DNA of 64,000 nt, taken from the NCBI RefSeq assembly GCF_965219595.1, contig NZ_OZ244781.1:1674001-1738000 (forward strand), read 5' to 3'. Under the pieces are notes generated by a model. That model did not search any database, was not told the origin of the DNA, and saw nothing but the letters and a program-made list of their open reading frames with translations. Position numbers and translations under genes: made by a program. This document shows, one piece after another, positions 1 to 8,306 of this stretch; the first letter of the stretch is position 1; each line of letters starts with the position of its first letter. Source of the stretch: Poriferisodalis sp022821985. Its GTDB lineage: Bacteria; Actinomycetota; Acidimicrobiia; Acidimicrobiales; Poriferisodalaceae.

Positions 1-57
1 GAGATCGAGCGCAAGCAGCGCGAGGCTCGAGCCCGCCAAGCAGTCGGGCTCGGCTAG
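1..57 (+). CDS. C-terminal end of an unidentified protein (partial)
   Basis: The first 18 codons from the window edge are open and end in TAG at 55-57. The visible tail is rich in Glu, Arg and Lys and ends in Val-Gly-Leu-Gly. It converges on the haloalkane dehalogenase gene, whose stop lies two bases further on. Too little is present to name the protein. Confidence 0.5.
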   Translation, partial: EIERKQREARARQAVGLG

Positions 58-58
58 C

Positions 59-937
59 TCAGCGGTTCGCCAGCCAGTCGGCGATCGCTTGTCCGATCTC
101 GTCGGGGCTGTCTTCCTGGCAGAAGTGATTGCCCTCGACGGTCACCTCGGTCTGGTTCGGCCAGGTGCGGCAGTACTCGAGCTGCGGACCGTTGAGGATC
201 GCGCCCGGATTGGCGTTGACCAGCAGCTTCGGCACGTCTGAGCCCGACAGCCACTCGCCGTAGTCGGTCACGATCTGGGTGACGTCGGCAGGCTCGCCCT
301 CGATCGGGATCTGGCGCGGCCAGGTGAGGGTAGGACGCCGGTGCTCGGGCTCGACGAACGGGCGCCGGTACTCGTTCATCTCCTCGTCGGACAGCTTGCG
401 CTGGATCGAGCCGGGCAGCACCGCTTCCACGAACAGGTTCTTGGTGATGACCATCTCTTCACCGGCCGGCGACCGGAAGCCTTGGAAGATGCCGGCTGCC
501 GCCTCGGGCCACTCCGCCCAGCTCATCGGCCGCACGATGGCTTCCATGTAGCAGAGACCCGCCACCCGGTCACGGTGCCGGTTGGCCCAGTCGAAACCGA
601 GCGCCGATCCCCAGTCGTGGATCACGAACGTGATGTTGTCGCCCAAGTCGAGCTGGTCGAGCAAGCCGTCGAGGTACTCGCGGTGCTCCACGAAGCGATA
701 CGAGTCGGGCCCGGTGTCGTCCAGCTTGTCGGAATCGCCCTGGCCGATCAGGTCAGGCACTACGACCCGAGCGTGCGGCCGCACATGGGGCACGATGTTG
801 CGCCACAGGTACGACGACGTCGGGTTGCCGTGCAGGAACACGACCGGATCGCCCGAGCCGGAGTCGTGGTACGCCATCTGCTTGCCGTTGACGGTGGCGT
901 AGGACTTGGACAGCGGTTCCGCAGAGAGGGTGGCCAT
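59..937 (-). CDS. dhaA: haloalkane dehalogenase (HLD-II, DhaA/LinB type)
   Basis: A 292-residue alpha/beta hydrolase predicted to cleave carbon-halogen bonds of haloalkanes to alcohol plus halide. The complete catalytic pentad of subfamily II is visible: Asn38 in HGNPTSSYLW, nucleophile Asp108 and halide-binding Trp109 in VIHDWGS, Glu132 in YMEAIV, and His271 in EGNHF. The length matches the family. The ATG at 935-937 was chosen because the homologous part begins there and a GAGGAGC ribosome site lies just upstream; a longer frame to 1003 adds 22 unrelated residues. Natural substrates of most members of this family are unknown, so dehalogenation of a specific compound is not implied. The gene is followed convergently by the window-edge CDS. 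Confidence 0.93.
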   Translation of the reverse strand: MATLSAEPLSKSYATVNGKQMAYHDSGSGDPVVFLHGNPTSSYLWRNIVPHVRPHARVVVPDLIGQGDSDKLDDTGPDSYRFVEHREYLDGLLDQLDLGDNITFVIHDWGSALGFDWANRHRDRVAGLCYMEAIVRPMSWAEWPEAAAGIFQGFRSPAGEEMVITKNLFVEAVLPGSIQRKLSDEEMNEYRRPFVEPEHRRPTLTWPRQIPIEGEPADVTQIVTDYGEWLSGSDVPKLLVNANPGAILNGPQLEYCRTWPNQTEVTVEGNHFCQEDSPDEIGQAIADWLANR

Positions 938-1023
938 GGGTGCTCCTCGGGGTTGGGGGGTGCGCCGGATCGGCGCCACATCATGCCCGCCCCGTCGCAC
1001 CAATGCTCCGGCTGCCCTCGTTG

Positions 1024-3012
1024 CTAGCGGTACGAGACGGGGATGCCCTCATTGGTGTAGGTGACTTGCGGATCCCACAGCAGCCAGTCGCTGATGCCGA
1101 GGTCGGCTGCGGCATCGATCTGGGCGCGCACCTCGGCTGGGCCGTAGTTCACCCGCATCGAGAAGTCCTGCAGCCACGGCACCACCGCCGTGTTGGTGCC
1201 CGCAAGCACGCGCTGGAATTGGGCCAGTGACGCCCTGGTGATGTCGTAGGGCTGTGCCTCTGGGTGCACCACCCCGTACTCGCCGCGCCCCCAGTGCGAC
1301 GGGTACACCATGGGCGCCACATAGTCGACGTGGTCGGACATGGCGCCGATGTCCTGCGCCACCCACTCACCGCGGTCTGCCGCGATGCCGAACACCGAGA
1401 CACCGTGGAACACCTGCGCTTCGCGCAGCATGGAATTGGCCTCGGCCAGGAAGCTCACTATGACCGGCGACGGATCGCCGCCATCCCAGCCGGGAATCCG
1501 CATGCCGCTCAGGTCGCCTTCGGGCCGGCGCATGTAATCCCACAAGATGTCGTCGATGCCGGCCGCGGCGGCCTCGGCGGCGATATCCAGGTTGTACTGC
1601 CGCACGACCGGATGGTTGAAGTTGGTGAACCCGCCGTACTTCGCCAGCGGGCGTCCGTCCGGCGTCTGCACGACCCAGTCCAGGTCGCCGTTCGCCGCGG
1701 CGTAGCGAGCCAGCGTCGGGTCGTTGAACGCCACGATGCGCCCGATCACCCGCACACCGAGGTCATGCAGCTCGTCGATGGCTTCCTGCAGGTCGTAGAG
1801 CTCTCTCGACGCACCTGTCAGCTGGGCCAGCCGGACCTCTGTCCGGTGGCCGATGCGACCATCCTCGTCTTTCAGATCGAGCTGTACTGCGTTGATGCGA
1901 CCTTGCTCGATGAGCTCCACCACCGACTCGCGCAGCCCGTCGTGGTCCCATGCGGCCGCCGTCACGTGAACCCCCGTGGTGTGCGGGTAGCCGATGGGCA
2001 CGATGACGTCGAATTCGGTGATGTTGCCGGCAGCGTCTGTGGCGATCACCGGCACCGGGCCGCCGGGCGGACTCGGCAAGGTGAGGCTGAACGAGCCCGA
2101 TGCCGTATCGACGCGCTGGTCCCCGATCTGCAGCGACACGCCCGGCTCGACCGACCCGGCCAACACGACCGGCTCGTCCAATGCCACCGGTTCGAAGATC
2201 CTCGGCAGCTCCACCGCTGGGGGCGTCCCGTCGACCGTGAACGTGACCGCTGCCGTTGCCGTGCCGAAGAAGCGTCGATCGACATCGAGCGTCACGATGT
2301 GCGCGCCTTCGGTCAGTTCCGGCACCGGCCACACGATCCGGTTGTCGTAGCGCTGCACTCCGCTCACCGGGAAGCCGTCGAGCAGCATCTGCGCGGAGGT
2401 GACATCACCGCCGTCGATGCTGAACTCCAGGACGGTCCCGGCCAGTCCAGCCGGGCGCACCATCGCGCCGTCGTTGATGCCTGAGACGGTGATCTCGGTG
2501 ACACGCAGCGCGTTCATTGCCACGAAGCCCACACCGATGGTGGCGGCGATCAGCAGGATCGCGACGATCGCACGGCCGCGGCGACGGCGCTTGGGCGGCG
2601 GTCCCGCGATGCCGATCACGGCGCGGTCGGCCGCTCGGCGCGCACGCCGGCTCAGGCCGGTCGCATAGAGCGGCGCTTCGGGCTTGGGCGGACGCCACGG
2701 AAAGCCCCAGCCCTCGGCCGGGTCGGTCGGACCGGTCGCCTCGTGGCCATCGGGGCCGCCGGCGAGGTCGCTTCCGACCAGCGACGGCCCCACTTCATGG
2801 CCGTGCCGGGTGAGCGACCAGCGTGCGCCCCGCAGGCCCGGCACGGAGCCGGCCTGCGCCACGATGCCCGATTCCTGCAGGGTGTCGAGCGACATCTGCA
2901 CGGTCTGGTTGTCCAGCACCACAGCCGCGCTGATCTCGCCGATCTCGGCCGTCCCCCCACGGCGGAGCAGCTCGCGCAGAATGCGCCTGTCGGCGGGCGC
3001 CAACAATGGCAT
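1024..3012 (-). CDS. transmembrane protein: winged-helix N-domain, TM helix, Ig-like segment, DUF4015 glycosidase-like domain
   Basis: A 662-residue protein with an unusual order of parts. Residues 1-75 look like a MarR-like winged helix (ILRELLRRGGTAEIGEI, then a basic wing ending RWSLTRHG). Residues 141-147 are a basic cluster KRRRRGR followed by one hydrophobic helix at 148-168. Residues 175-330 form beta-rich repeats with Pro-Val boundaries. Residues 335-662 match the putative glycosyl hydrolase domain DUF4015 (TTGVHVTAAAW, LDLKDEDGRIGH, ILWDYMRRPEGD, YVAPMVYPSHW). The topology puts the DNA-binding-like part inside and the carbohydrate domain outside. Start and promoter: TACACT at 3020-3025 lies 7 nt before the ATG, so the transcript is probably leaderless. 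Function is inferred only; it could be a one-component sensor. Confidence 0.8.
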   Translation of the reverse strand: MPLLAPADRRILRELLRRGGTAEIGEISAAVVLDNQTVQMSLDTLQESGIVAQAGSVPGLRGARWSLTRHGHEVGPSLVGSDLAGGPDGHEATGPTDPAEGWGFPWRPPKPEAPLYATGLSRRARRAADRAVIGIAGPPPKRRRRGRAIVAILLIAATIGVGFVAMNALRVTEITVSGINDGAMVRPAGLAGTVLEFSIDGGDVTSAQMLLDGFPVSGVQRYDNRIVWPVPELTEGAHIVTLDVDRRFFGTATAAVTFTVDGTPPAVELPRIFEPVALDEPVVLAGSVEPGVSLQIGDQRVDTASGSFSLTLPSPPGGPVPVIATDAAGNITEFDVIVPIGYPHTTGVHVTAAAWDHDGLRESVVELIEQGRINAVQLDLKDEDGRIGHRTEVRLAQLTGASRELYDLQEAIDELHDLGVRVIGRIVAFNDPTLARYAAANGDLDWVVQTPDGRPLAKYGGFTNFNHPVVRQYNLDIAAEAAAAGIDDILWDYMRRPEGDLSGMRIPGWDGGDPSPVIVSFLAEANSMLREAQVFHGVSVFGIAADRGEWVAQDIGAMSDHVDYVAPMVYPSHWGRGEYGVVHPEAQPYDITRASLAQFQRVLAGTNTAVVPWLQDFSMRVNYGPAEVRAQIDAAADLGISDWLLWDPQVTYTNEGIPVSYR

Positions 3013-3019
3013 CGGATCG

Positions 3020-3025
3020 AGTGTA
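3020..3025 (-). promoter_or_regulatory. -10 hexamer TACACT of the DUF4015-fusion gene
   Basis: On the minus strand the hexamer is followed by 7 nt and then the ATG at 3012, with no ribosome site between. This spacing fits leaderless transcription starting on the start codon. Confidence 0.6.
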
Positions 3026-3066
3026 TTGAGGCCGCCAGACGGCCTTCGGTCAGGCGTGCCGCCGCT

Positions 3067-3435
3067 TCAGCCCAGAGATGCCTGGGCGGGATGGCGGGCC
3101 GTGACCGTCGTGGTGATGCCGCCTCGCACCAGCCAGCGCGTCTCTACCGTGGCCTGCTTGGGTGCGACGGTCGCCACCAGGTCGTCGAGGATGCGGTTGG
3201 TGATGGCTTCGTGATGGACCGGCTCGTCCCGGAAGCTCCACAGGTAGAGCTTGAGCGACTTCAGCTCGACGATGCGACGATCGGGGATGTACGCGATGTC
3301 GACTGTGGCGTAGTCGGGCTGCCCGGTCACGGGGCATACGCAGGTCAGCTCCGGCGTGGTGCAGCGCACCTCGTAGTCGCGGTCGGGGTAGGGGTCGTCG
3401 AGCGCGATCAGGTCTCTGGACGGTTCGCTTCCCAT
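3067..3435 (-). CDS. queF: NADPH-dependent 7-cyano-7-deazaguanine reductase QueF (short type)
   Basis: A 122-residue single-domain (type I) QueF that reduces preQ0 to preQ1 in queuosine synthesis, in the cytoplasm. The catalytic Cys lies in ELTCVCPVTGQPD and the family motif appears as VELKSLKLYLWSFRDE. The downstream HHEAITNRILDDL segment is also typical. The ATG at 3433-3435 has a strong GAGGAGG site upstream. It lies on the same strand behind the GMP reductase-type gene, with a hairpin in the 35-bp gap. No queC, queD or queE is in this window, so the rest of the pathway must be elsewhere or preQ0 is imported. Confidence 0.93.
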   Translation of the reverse strand: MGSEPSRDLIALDDPYPDRDYEVRCTTPELTCVCPVTGQPDYATVDIAYIPDRRIVELKSLKLYLWSFRDEPVHHEAITNRILDDLVATVAPKQATVETRWLVRGGITTTVTARHPAQASLG

Positions 3436-3449
3436 GTCGGACCTCCTCG

Positions 3450-3475
3450 ACTGACGGGCACGGGTGCCCGTCAGT
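3450..3475 (-). terminator. hairpin between the guaC-type gene and queF
   Basis: Perfect 11-bp arms ACTGACGGGCA (3450-3460) and TGCCCGTCAGT (3465-3475) flank a 4-nt loop. The hairpin overlaps the stop codon of the guaC-type gene and lies just before the queF ribosome site. There is no T-run, so it may terminate weakly or stabilise RNA ends. Confidence 0.5.
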
Positions 3476-4550
3476 ACGACAGGGTGGCGTGCGGGGTGTT
3501 CTCCGCCAACCCGAGCGGCGTCACGGCGACAAACTCGGTGCGCTCGGTGAATTCGGCCAGATTGCGGGCGTTGGTGTAGCTCATGGCGCTGCGCAGGCCG
3601 GCCATCAGCTCGCCGATCAGCTTGCCGGCCTCGCCCCGGTAGGGCACGGTGCCTTCGACGCCCTCAGGCGCCCGCTGTTCGAAGTACTCGTCGTCGATTT
3701 CCTCGCCGTGACGCTCGGCCCGGGCCTCGATGGCTTCGAAGCTGGCCATGCCGCGGATGCGCTTGCGCAGCCCGTGCGGGCCCTGCTCGACCTCGCCGGG
3801 GCTCTCCTTCGTACCGGCGAGCATGCTGCCGATCATCACGGTCTCGGCACCGACAGCCAGCGCCTTGGCGATGTCGCCCGATGTCCTGATGCCGCCGTCG
3901 GCGATGACCGGCACATCGAATCCCGCATCGGCGAGCCCGTTGACCACGCTGTCGGTCGCAGACAGCTGCGGCACGCCGACTCCGGCCACCAGCCTCGTGG
4001 TGCACACGCCGCCCGGTCCCACGCCCACCTTGATCGCGTCGGCACCGGCTTCGGCCATGTCGATCGCGCCGTCGATGGTGGCCACGTTGCCGGCGATCAC
4101 GTCGGTGTCGGCGAAGTTGTCCTTCAGGCGGCGCACCCCGTCGATGGCGTGGTCGGCGTGACCGTGCGCTATGTCGAGCACCAGCACATCGGCTCCTGCT
4201 GCCACCAGCGCCTTGGCCCGGTCGCCCATGTCGTGGTCGGTGCCTACCGCGCCGCCGGCTACCAGTGAGCCGTCGTCGGCGTTCTTGATGGCGGCGATCT
4301 GGGCTGCTTGCGCGTCGATGGGCATGAACCGGTGGACGATGCCCGCACCGCCCAGACGGCCCATGGCAATTGCCATCTCGTGCTCGCAGACCGTGTCCAT
4401 GTTGGCCGCAATCACTGGCAGATCCAGCGGGATGTTGCGGGAAAGGCGGGTGCGCACCGACACGTCGCTGCGGCTGCGGATCGACGACCGCTGCGGCACG
4501 ATCAGTACGTCGTCGAAGGTCAGTCCGGTTCTCAGGTCGCGCAGTTTCAT
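3471..4550 (-). CDS. GMP reductase / IMP dehydrogenase family protein without CBS domains
   Basis: A 359-residue TIM-barrel enzyme of purine nucleotide interconversion. The catalytic Cys loop reads GVGPGGVCTTR and the phosphate-binding part VPVIADGGIRTSGDIAKAL. PVIAANMDTV near the N-terminus and MLAGTKESPGEV after the barrel resemble GMP reductase (GuaC) more than IMPDH, and the CBS pair of usual IMPDH is absent. GMP reductase converts GMP to IMP with NADPH. An apparent frame to 5195 was rejected because its first 215 codons are antisense to the YceI gene. The start at 4550 fits a TAGCTT hexamer on the minus strand 10 nt upstream. IMPDH activity remains possible. Confidence 0.85.
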   Translation of the reverse strand: MKLRDLRTGLTFDDVLIVPQRSSIRSRSDVSVRTRLSRNIPLDLPVIAANMDTVCEHEMAIAMGRLGGAGIVHRFMPIDAQAAQIAAIKNADDGSLVAGGAVGTDHDMGDRAKALVAAGADVLVLDIAHGHADHAIDGVRRLKDNFADTDVIAGNVATIDGAIDMAEAGADAIKVGVGPGGVCTTRLVAGVGVPQLSATDSVVNGLADAGFDVPVIADGGIRTSGDIAKALAVGAETVMIGSMLAGTKESPGEVEQGPHGLRKRIRGMASFEAIEARAERHGEEIDDEYFEQRAPEGVEGTVPYRGEAGKLIGELMAGLRSAMSYTNARNLAEFTERTEFVAVTPLGLAENTPHATLSY

Positions 4551-4560
4551 GAGCGGCCCC

Positions 4561-4570
4561 AAGCTACCGT
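4561..4570. promoter_or_regulatory. symmetric divergent -10 element AAGCTACCGT
   Basis: Only 28 bp separate the start codons of the guaC-type gene (minus) and the YceI gene (plus). The sequence fits ANNNTANNNT: read on plus, TACCGT lies 8 nt before ATG 4579; read on minus, TAGCTT lies 10 nt before ATG 4550. Both genes would give leaderless or nearly leaderless transcripts from one shared TA step. Confidence 0.6.
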
Positions 4571-4578
4571 GAGCCGCC

Positions 4579-5490
4579 ATGAGCCCCCGGCGCCGGACGG
4601 TTGTGACGGTGGTCGTACTGATCGTGATCGTCGCGGCCGCAGCGGCCGTCGGCGTCTGGCGGGTGCTCGGCGACGCCCCCGAAGAGGTCAGCCTGGCCGG
4701 AGCGGTCGAAGTCGCCGAACAGGCGCAAGCAGAGGCCGAGGCGGAACCGGCCACGCCGGACACCGGCAGCGATGCCCGGCAAGGCGACGACGCTGCGCAG
4801 GACGCCGAGGACAGCAGCGAGACAGGCGATGCGGGCGACGGCGATACGGGCGACGGCGCGGCCGACGCAACCGGCGGCGACAGCGGCACCGATGACGACA
4901 CAGCCTCCGACGGCGTCGCAATGGCCACCGCTGAACTTGACGGCACGTGGGCGGTGGATGCCGAGACCGGGGAATTCACCTTGGAGGACGCCACCGGCTC
5001 GTTCGCTGGCTTCCGCGTTGACGAGGAGCTGGCGCGCATCGGCGCATTCACCGCCGTAGGCCGCACCGGCGATGTCAGCGGCACGTTGGTGATCGCCGAG
5101 GAATCGGTGACCTCCGTGGAGATCGAGGTCGACCTGACCACGCTGCGCACCGACGACAGCCGCCGCGACGGCGCGGTCCAGCGAGCGCTGGGCACCTCTC
5201 AGCACCCCACGGCCACGTTCTCGCTCAGCGAGGAATTGCACATCGAGGGCGCCGTGGAACTCGGCGAGTCCATCAGCCTCATGGCATCGGGCGACCTGAC
5301 GGTCAACGGCATCACCCAGCCAGTGACCATCGACATCGAAGCCCAGCTCGTCGGCAGCCTCATCGCCGTCGTCGGCTCGGTCGAGATCACCTTCGCCGAC
5401 TTCGACGTGGCGGTGCCGCAGGTGCCCATCGTCCTGTCCGCCGAAGACCACGGAATCATGGAGTTCCAGCTGCTGTTCCGACGCTCTTGA
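4579..5490 (+). CDS. YceI-domain protein with N-terminal membrane anchor
   Basis: A 303-residue protein. Residues 7-28 form one hydrophobic helix after MSPRRR, so it is anchored or exported. Residues 35-115 are a low-complexity Asp/Ala/Gly/Glu linker. From about residue 118 to the end it matches YceI, a lipocalin-like barrel that binds polyisoprenoid chains (LDGTWAVDAETGEFTLEDATGSF-type start, then DSRRDGAVQRALGTSQHPTATF and the final barrel strands). Sequestering amphiphilic or isoprenoid molecules in the envelope is the usual proposal. It shares its promoter region with the guaC-type gene and ends in a hairpin terminator. Confidence 0.85.
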   Translation: MSPRRRTVVTVVVLIVIVAAAAAVGVWRVLGDAPEEVSLAGAVEVAEQAQAEAEAEPATPDTGSDARQGDDAAQDAEDSSETGDAGDGDTGDGAADATGGDSGTDDDTASDGVAMATAELDGTWAVDAETGEFTLEDATGSFAGFRVDEELARIGAFTAVGRTGDVSGTLVIAEESVTSVEIEVDLTTLRTDDSRRDGAVQRALGTSQHPTATFSLSEELHIEGAVELGESISLMASGDLTVNGITQPVTIDIEAQLVGSLIAVVGSVEITFADFDVAVPQVPIVLSAEDHGIMEFQLLFRRS

Positions 5491-5500
5491 GCGTCGGAAC
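5475..5500. terminator. bidirectional hairpin between convergent YceI and acyl-CoA synthetase genes
   Basis: Perfect 12-bp arms GTTCCGACGCTC (5475-5486) and GAGCGTCGGAAC (5489-5500) with a 2-nt spacer, overlapping the YceI stop codon and 20 bp from the end of the convergent synthetase gene. Confidence 0.65.
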
Positions 5501-5520
5501 CATCAGATACAGCGACGCAG

Positions 5521-7215
5521 TTAGTCGAAGCGTTCTCGCAGCCGGTACTTCTGGATCTTGCCGCTCGGCGTCATCGGGAACTCGTCGACGATGACGAGTT
5601 CCTCGGGCCAGAACTGCCGTGTCACCTGCTGGTCGTCGAGAAACTCTGTGAGCTCCGCCAAGGTCGGCGCCTCGCCGATGGCTTGAACGAACGCGCAGCC
5701 GATCTCGCCGAGTCGTTCATGAGGCTTGGCGACGATTGCGGCCACACCCACGGCGGGGTGCCGCAGCAGGACGTCTTCGACTTCCTTGACCGGGACGTTC
5801 TCGCCGCCGCGGATCACCAAGTCCTTCGTACGGCCCGCAATGCTGATGTATCCGTCGCTGTTCATGACCGCACGGTCGCCCGTGTCGAACCAGCCGTCTG
5901 TCCAGAACTGCTCCGTGAACTCCCGCCCGGCCATGTAGCCGGCGAACAGCGCGCTGCCACGGCACTGCAGGTCGCCTTCGGCGTCGGTCACTGCCTGGCC
6001 GGCTTCGTCGATCACCCTCACTTCGTTGTCGTCCACGGCTCGGCCGTCGGTCAGCCGGCGCTCGAGCGGGTCGCTGGGCCGGCCCACGGTCAGCAGGCCG
6101 GTTTCGGTCATGCCCCAGCCCGGCATCACCACGCAATCGGGCAGCAACTCGAGCGCACGTTCGAGCACCGGGCGAGGGATCGCTGCGCCCGCACACAGGA
6201 ATCGCTGCCACGTGGAGAGGTCGTAGCCGGCCAGATCGTCCACGTTGAGCACATCGGCCAGGAACGGCGTCGCACCCATCGACAGCTGGATCCGGTGCTT
6301 GCCGATGAGCCCCACGAACTCCACCGGATCCCACACGTCCTGCATGACGACGTGGCCGCCCGTGTAGAGCGGCAGCCGCATCCCGTAGAGGTAGCCGGTT
6401 TGGTGGCCCAGGGTGGAGGCCATGTGGGTGACGTACGCCTGCGGCGCCCCGGCTCCGGGATGCGGCTCGAGCCCCTCGCACACCGTGTCGAGGAAGGCAT
6501 CGACGGCCACCGACAGGATGTTGTGGGTGTGCATGACGCCCTTGGGCAGGCCGGTGGTGCCCGAGGTGAACATCATCTCGCACACGTCGTCGGGTCCCGG
6601 CCGGCACAGGTCGACCGCGGCGCGGTCGTAGGAGGAGAACCGGCCTTCCTCGACCAGGTCCTCCCAGGTGATCGCGCCCTCCGGCAGCCACGACTCGTCC
6701 TCGCTCGCATCCGACTGCAGGACTTCCGGTCCGGGCACAACCACCAGCTCGGTGACCCATTCGCATTGCTCGCGCAGCTCCGCGTGCATCTCGGCGAGCT
6801 TGAAGCCCCGGTAGCTGTCGGCGGTCACCACCACCATCGGCCGGCCGAGTTCGCTCATCACCGTGAGCTCGTTGTGCCGGAAGATCGGTGCCACCGGATT
6901 CACCACTGCTCCGATGCGGTCGCACGCCACCGCCGTCACCACGAAATGGCGCCAATTCGGCAGCTGCAGCTGGACGACCGTGCCGGGACGCACGCCGATC
7001 TCCAGCAAGCCCTTGCTGACGGCGTCCACGTCGTCGCCGAGCTCGCCCCAGGTCATGGTGCCGAAGCGATCGGTGATGACCGGCTCGCCGGCCCGCTCGG
7101 CAGTCCACCTGTCGATCCGGTCGTCGAGCAGCCGGTTCGGCCACGCTCCCGAAGCGCTCGTCTCGTCGATGCGCTCCGCTGCCAGCGTCGTCTCGAAAAA
7201 TCGCTTTGCCGACAT
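5521..7215 (-). CDS. acyl-CoA synthetase (AMP-forming, class I adenylate-forming)
   Basis: A 564-residue enzyme predicted to activate a carboxylic acid to its acyl-AMP and then acyl-CoA. The ATP-binding motif is MMFTSGTTGLPKGVMHTH, the A5 region VMPGWGMTET, the adenine/ribose motif GWFDTGDRAVMNSDGYI and the hinge GRTKDLVIRGGENVPVKEVED, with the catalytic Lys in PSGKIQKYRLRE near the C-terminus. The closest recognisable types are cyclohexanecarboxylate- or medium-chain fatty acyl-CoA ligases; the substrate is not evident. The ATG at 7213-7215 has a GGAAGGGA site. It lies 17 bp behind the LLM gene on the same strand, so the two are probably co-transcribed. Confidence 0.9.
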   Translation of the reverse strand: MSAKRFFETTLAAERIDETSASGAWPNRLLDDRIDRWTAERAGEPVITDRFGTMTWGELGDDVDAVSKGLLEIGVRPGTVVQLQLPNWRHFVVTAVACDRIGAVVNPVAPIFRHNELTVMSELGRPMVVVTADSYRGFKLAEMHAELREQCEWVTELVVVPGPEVLQSDASEDESWLPEGAITWEDLVEEGRFSSYDRAAVDLCRPGPDDVCEMMFTSGTTGLPKGVMHTHNILSVAVDAFLDTVCEGLEPHPGAGAPQAYVTHMASTLGHQTGYLYGMRLPLYTGGHVVMQDVWDPVEFVGLIGKHRIQLSMGATPFLADVLNVDDLAGYDLSTWQRFLCAGAAIPRPVLERALELLPDCVVMPGWGMTETGLLTVGRPSDPLERRLTDGRAVDDNEVRVIDEAGQAVTDAEGDLQCRGSALFAGYMAGREFTEQFWTDGWFDTGDRAVMNSDGYISIAGRTKDLVIRGGENVPVKEVEDVLLRHPAVGVAAIVAKPHERLGEIGCAFVQAIGEAPTLAELTEFLDDQQVTRQFWPEELVIVDEFPMTPSGKIQKYRLRERFD

Positions 7216-7232
7216 CGGGTCCCTTCCGGCGA

Positions 7233-8171
7233 CTAGGCCTGCCCCTCGCGGAAGCGTGGAAGCACCTCCGCTGCCCAGAACCGTTCGCTTTCTTCGATAT
7301 AGCTCATCGGCGAGGCAGCGCTCAATACGACAGTGCGCGCACCGGCGTCGATGTACTCGCGCAGCCGCGCTTCGCAGCGGTCGGGATCGCCGGCGATGGC
7401 GAATTTGTGGACGAGCTGGGAGAAGTCCTGCGCGTACTGCTTGGACAGCCGCTCGGCGGCGTATTCGATGGCCGTGTCGTTGTCTTCGTGACAGCAGAAG
7501 AACACGAACAGGCCGGGCTCCACCGGAGTCGGGTTGCCCTCCTCCTCCCGGTAGCCGGCGATGGCCTCGATCGACTGCGCGAGCCGCTCGGGCGTGTACA
7601 TGTACGGCAGCCAGCCGTCGCCGTAGCGGGCTGCCCGCCGCCACGCGGCGTCCTGGCGCCCCGAGACCCACACCGGCGGCGGCGATGCCGGCTTGGGAGC
7701 AAGCGTGACGCCGTTCAAGGTGTTGAAGCGGCCCTCGAACGTGACGTCGTCTTCGGTGAACAACCGCCGCATGATGTCGAGCGCCTCATTGGTGCGAGCG
7801 CCACGCTCGCGCACCGGCACCCCGCAGGCCTCGAACTCCGACGGCATCTCGCCGCCCACGCCCACGCCGAGGTGGAAGCGCCCGCCGGAGGCCACGTCGA
7901 GCGAGGCCGCGAGCTTTGCGCACAGCGCCGCCGGGTAGAGCGGGATGAGCGTGATCGACGTCATCAGCTTGAGCGTGGTGGTGGCGCCCGCTGCCACCGC
8001 CAGCGAGATGAAGCCGTTCGAGGTGGGCACGTGGAAGAAGACGTGCTCGCCGGTGGTGGCGTAGTCGTAGCCGAGCGCTTCGATCTCACGCGCGGCCCCC
8101 GCGATGTCGTCGCTGCGACGAATTGCCAGCCCGAACTCGATCTTGCCGTTGGCCGGTGTGCTGTCGCTCAT
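7233..8171 (-). CDS. LLM-class flavin/F420-dependent oxidoreductase
   Basis: A 312-residue TIM-barrel enzyme of the luciferase-like monooxygenase family. Visible family features are REIEALGYDYATTGEHVFFH near the N-terminus, the LGVGVGGEMPSEF turn, and PPVWVSGRQDAAWRRAARYGDGW in the second half. Such enzymes use FMN or F420; in Actinobacteria F420 is common, but the cofactor cannot be decided here. The ATG at 8169-8171 has a GAGGGGG site; the longer open frame to 9473 is antisense to the serine hydrolase gene. It precedes the acyl-CoA synthetase, suggesting a joint role in degrading an aliphatic or alicyclic acid (inference). Confidence 0.88.
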   Translation of the reverse strand: MSDSTPANGKIEFGLAIRRSDDIAGAAREIEALGYDYATTGEHVFFHVPTSNGFISLAVAAGATTTLKLMTSITLIPLYPAALCAKLAASLDVASGGRFHLGVGVGGEMPSEFEACGVPVRERGARTNEALDIMRRLFTEDDVTFEGRFNTLNGVTLAPKPASPPPVWVSGRQDAAWRRAARYGDGWLPYMYTPERLAQSIEAIAGYREEEGNPTPVEPGLFVFFCCHEDNDTAIEYAAERLSKQYAQDFSQLVHKFAIAGDPDRCEARLREYIDAGARTVVLSAASPMSYIEESERFWAAEVLPRFREGQA

Positions 8172-8306
8172 TGGGTCCCCCTCAGTTTTGCCCGCTCTTG
8201 TTCGCTGGCGCTCACGGGCCGCTCGGGCCACGGCTTCGCCTGCCGGCTCAGCCTCTGGCCCGCTCTTGTGGAGCGAGACGGTAGCCGCGGGTGCTAGGCC
8301 AAGGCC

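Noticed and set aside
4551..5195. N-terminal 215 codons of the frame that includes the GMP reductase-type gene
   Set aside because: They are Ser/Ala/Pro-rich antisense of the YceI gene; homology starts at ATG 4550.
8172..8306. Repeated CCCGCTCTTGT words as a possible mobile or regulatory repeat
   Set aside because: Only two short copies with no symmetry; too little to call.
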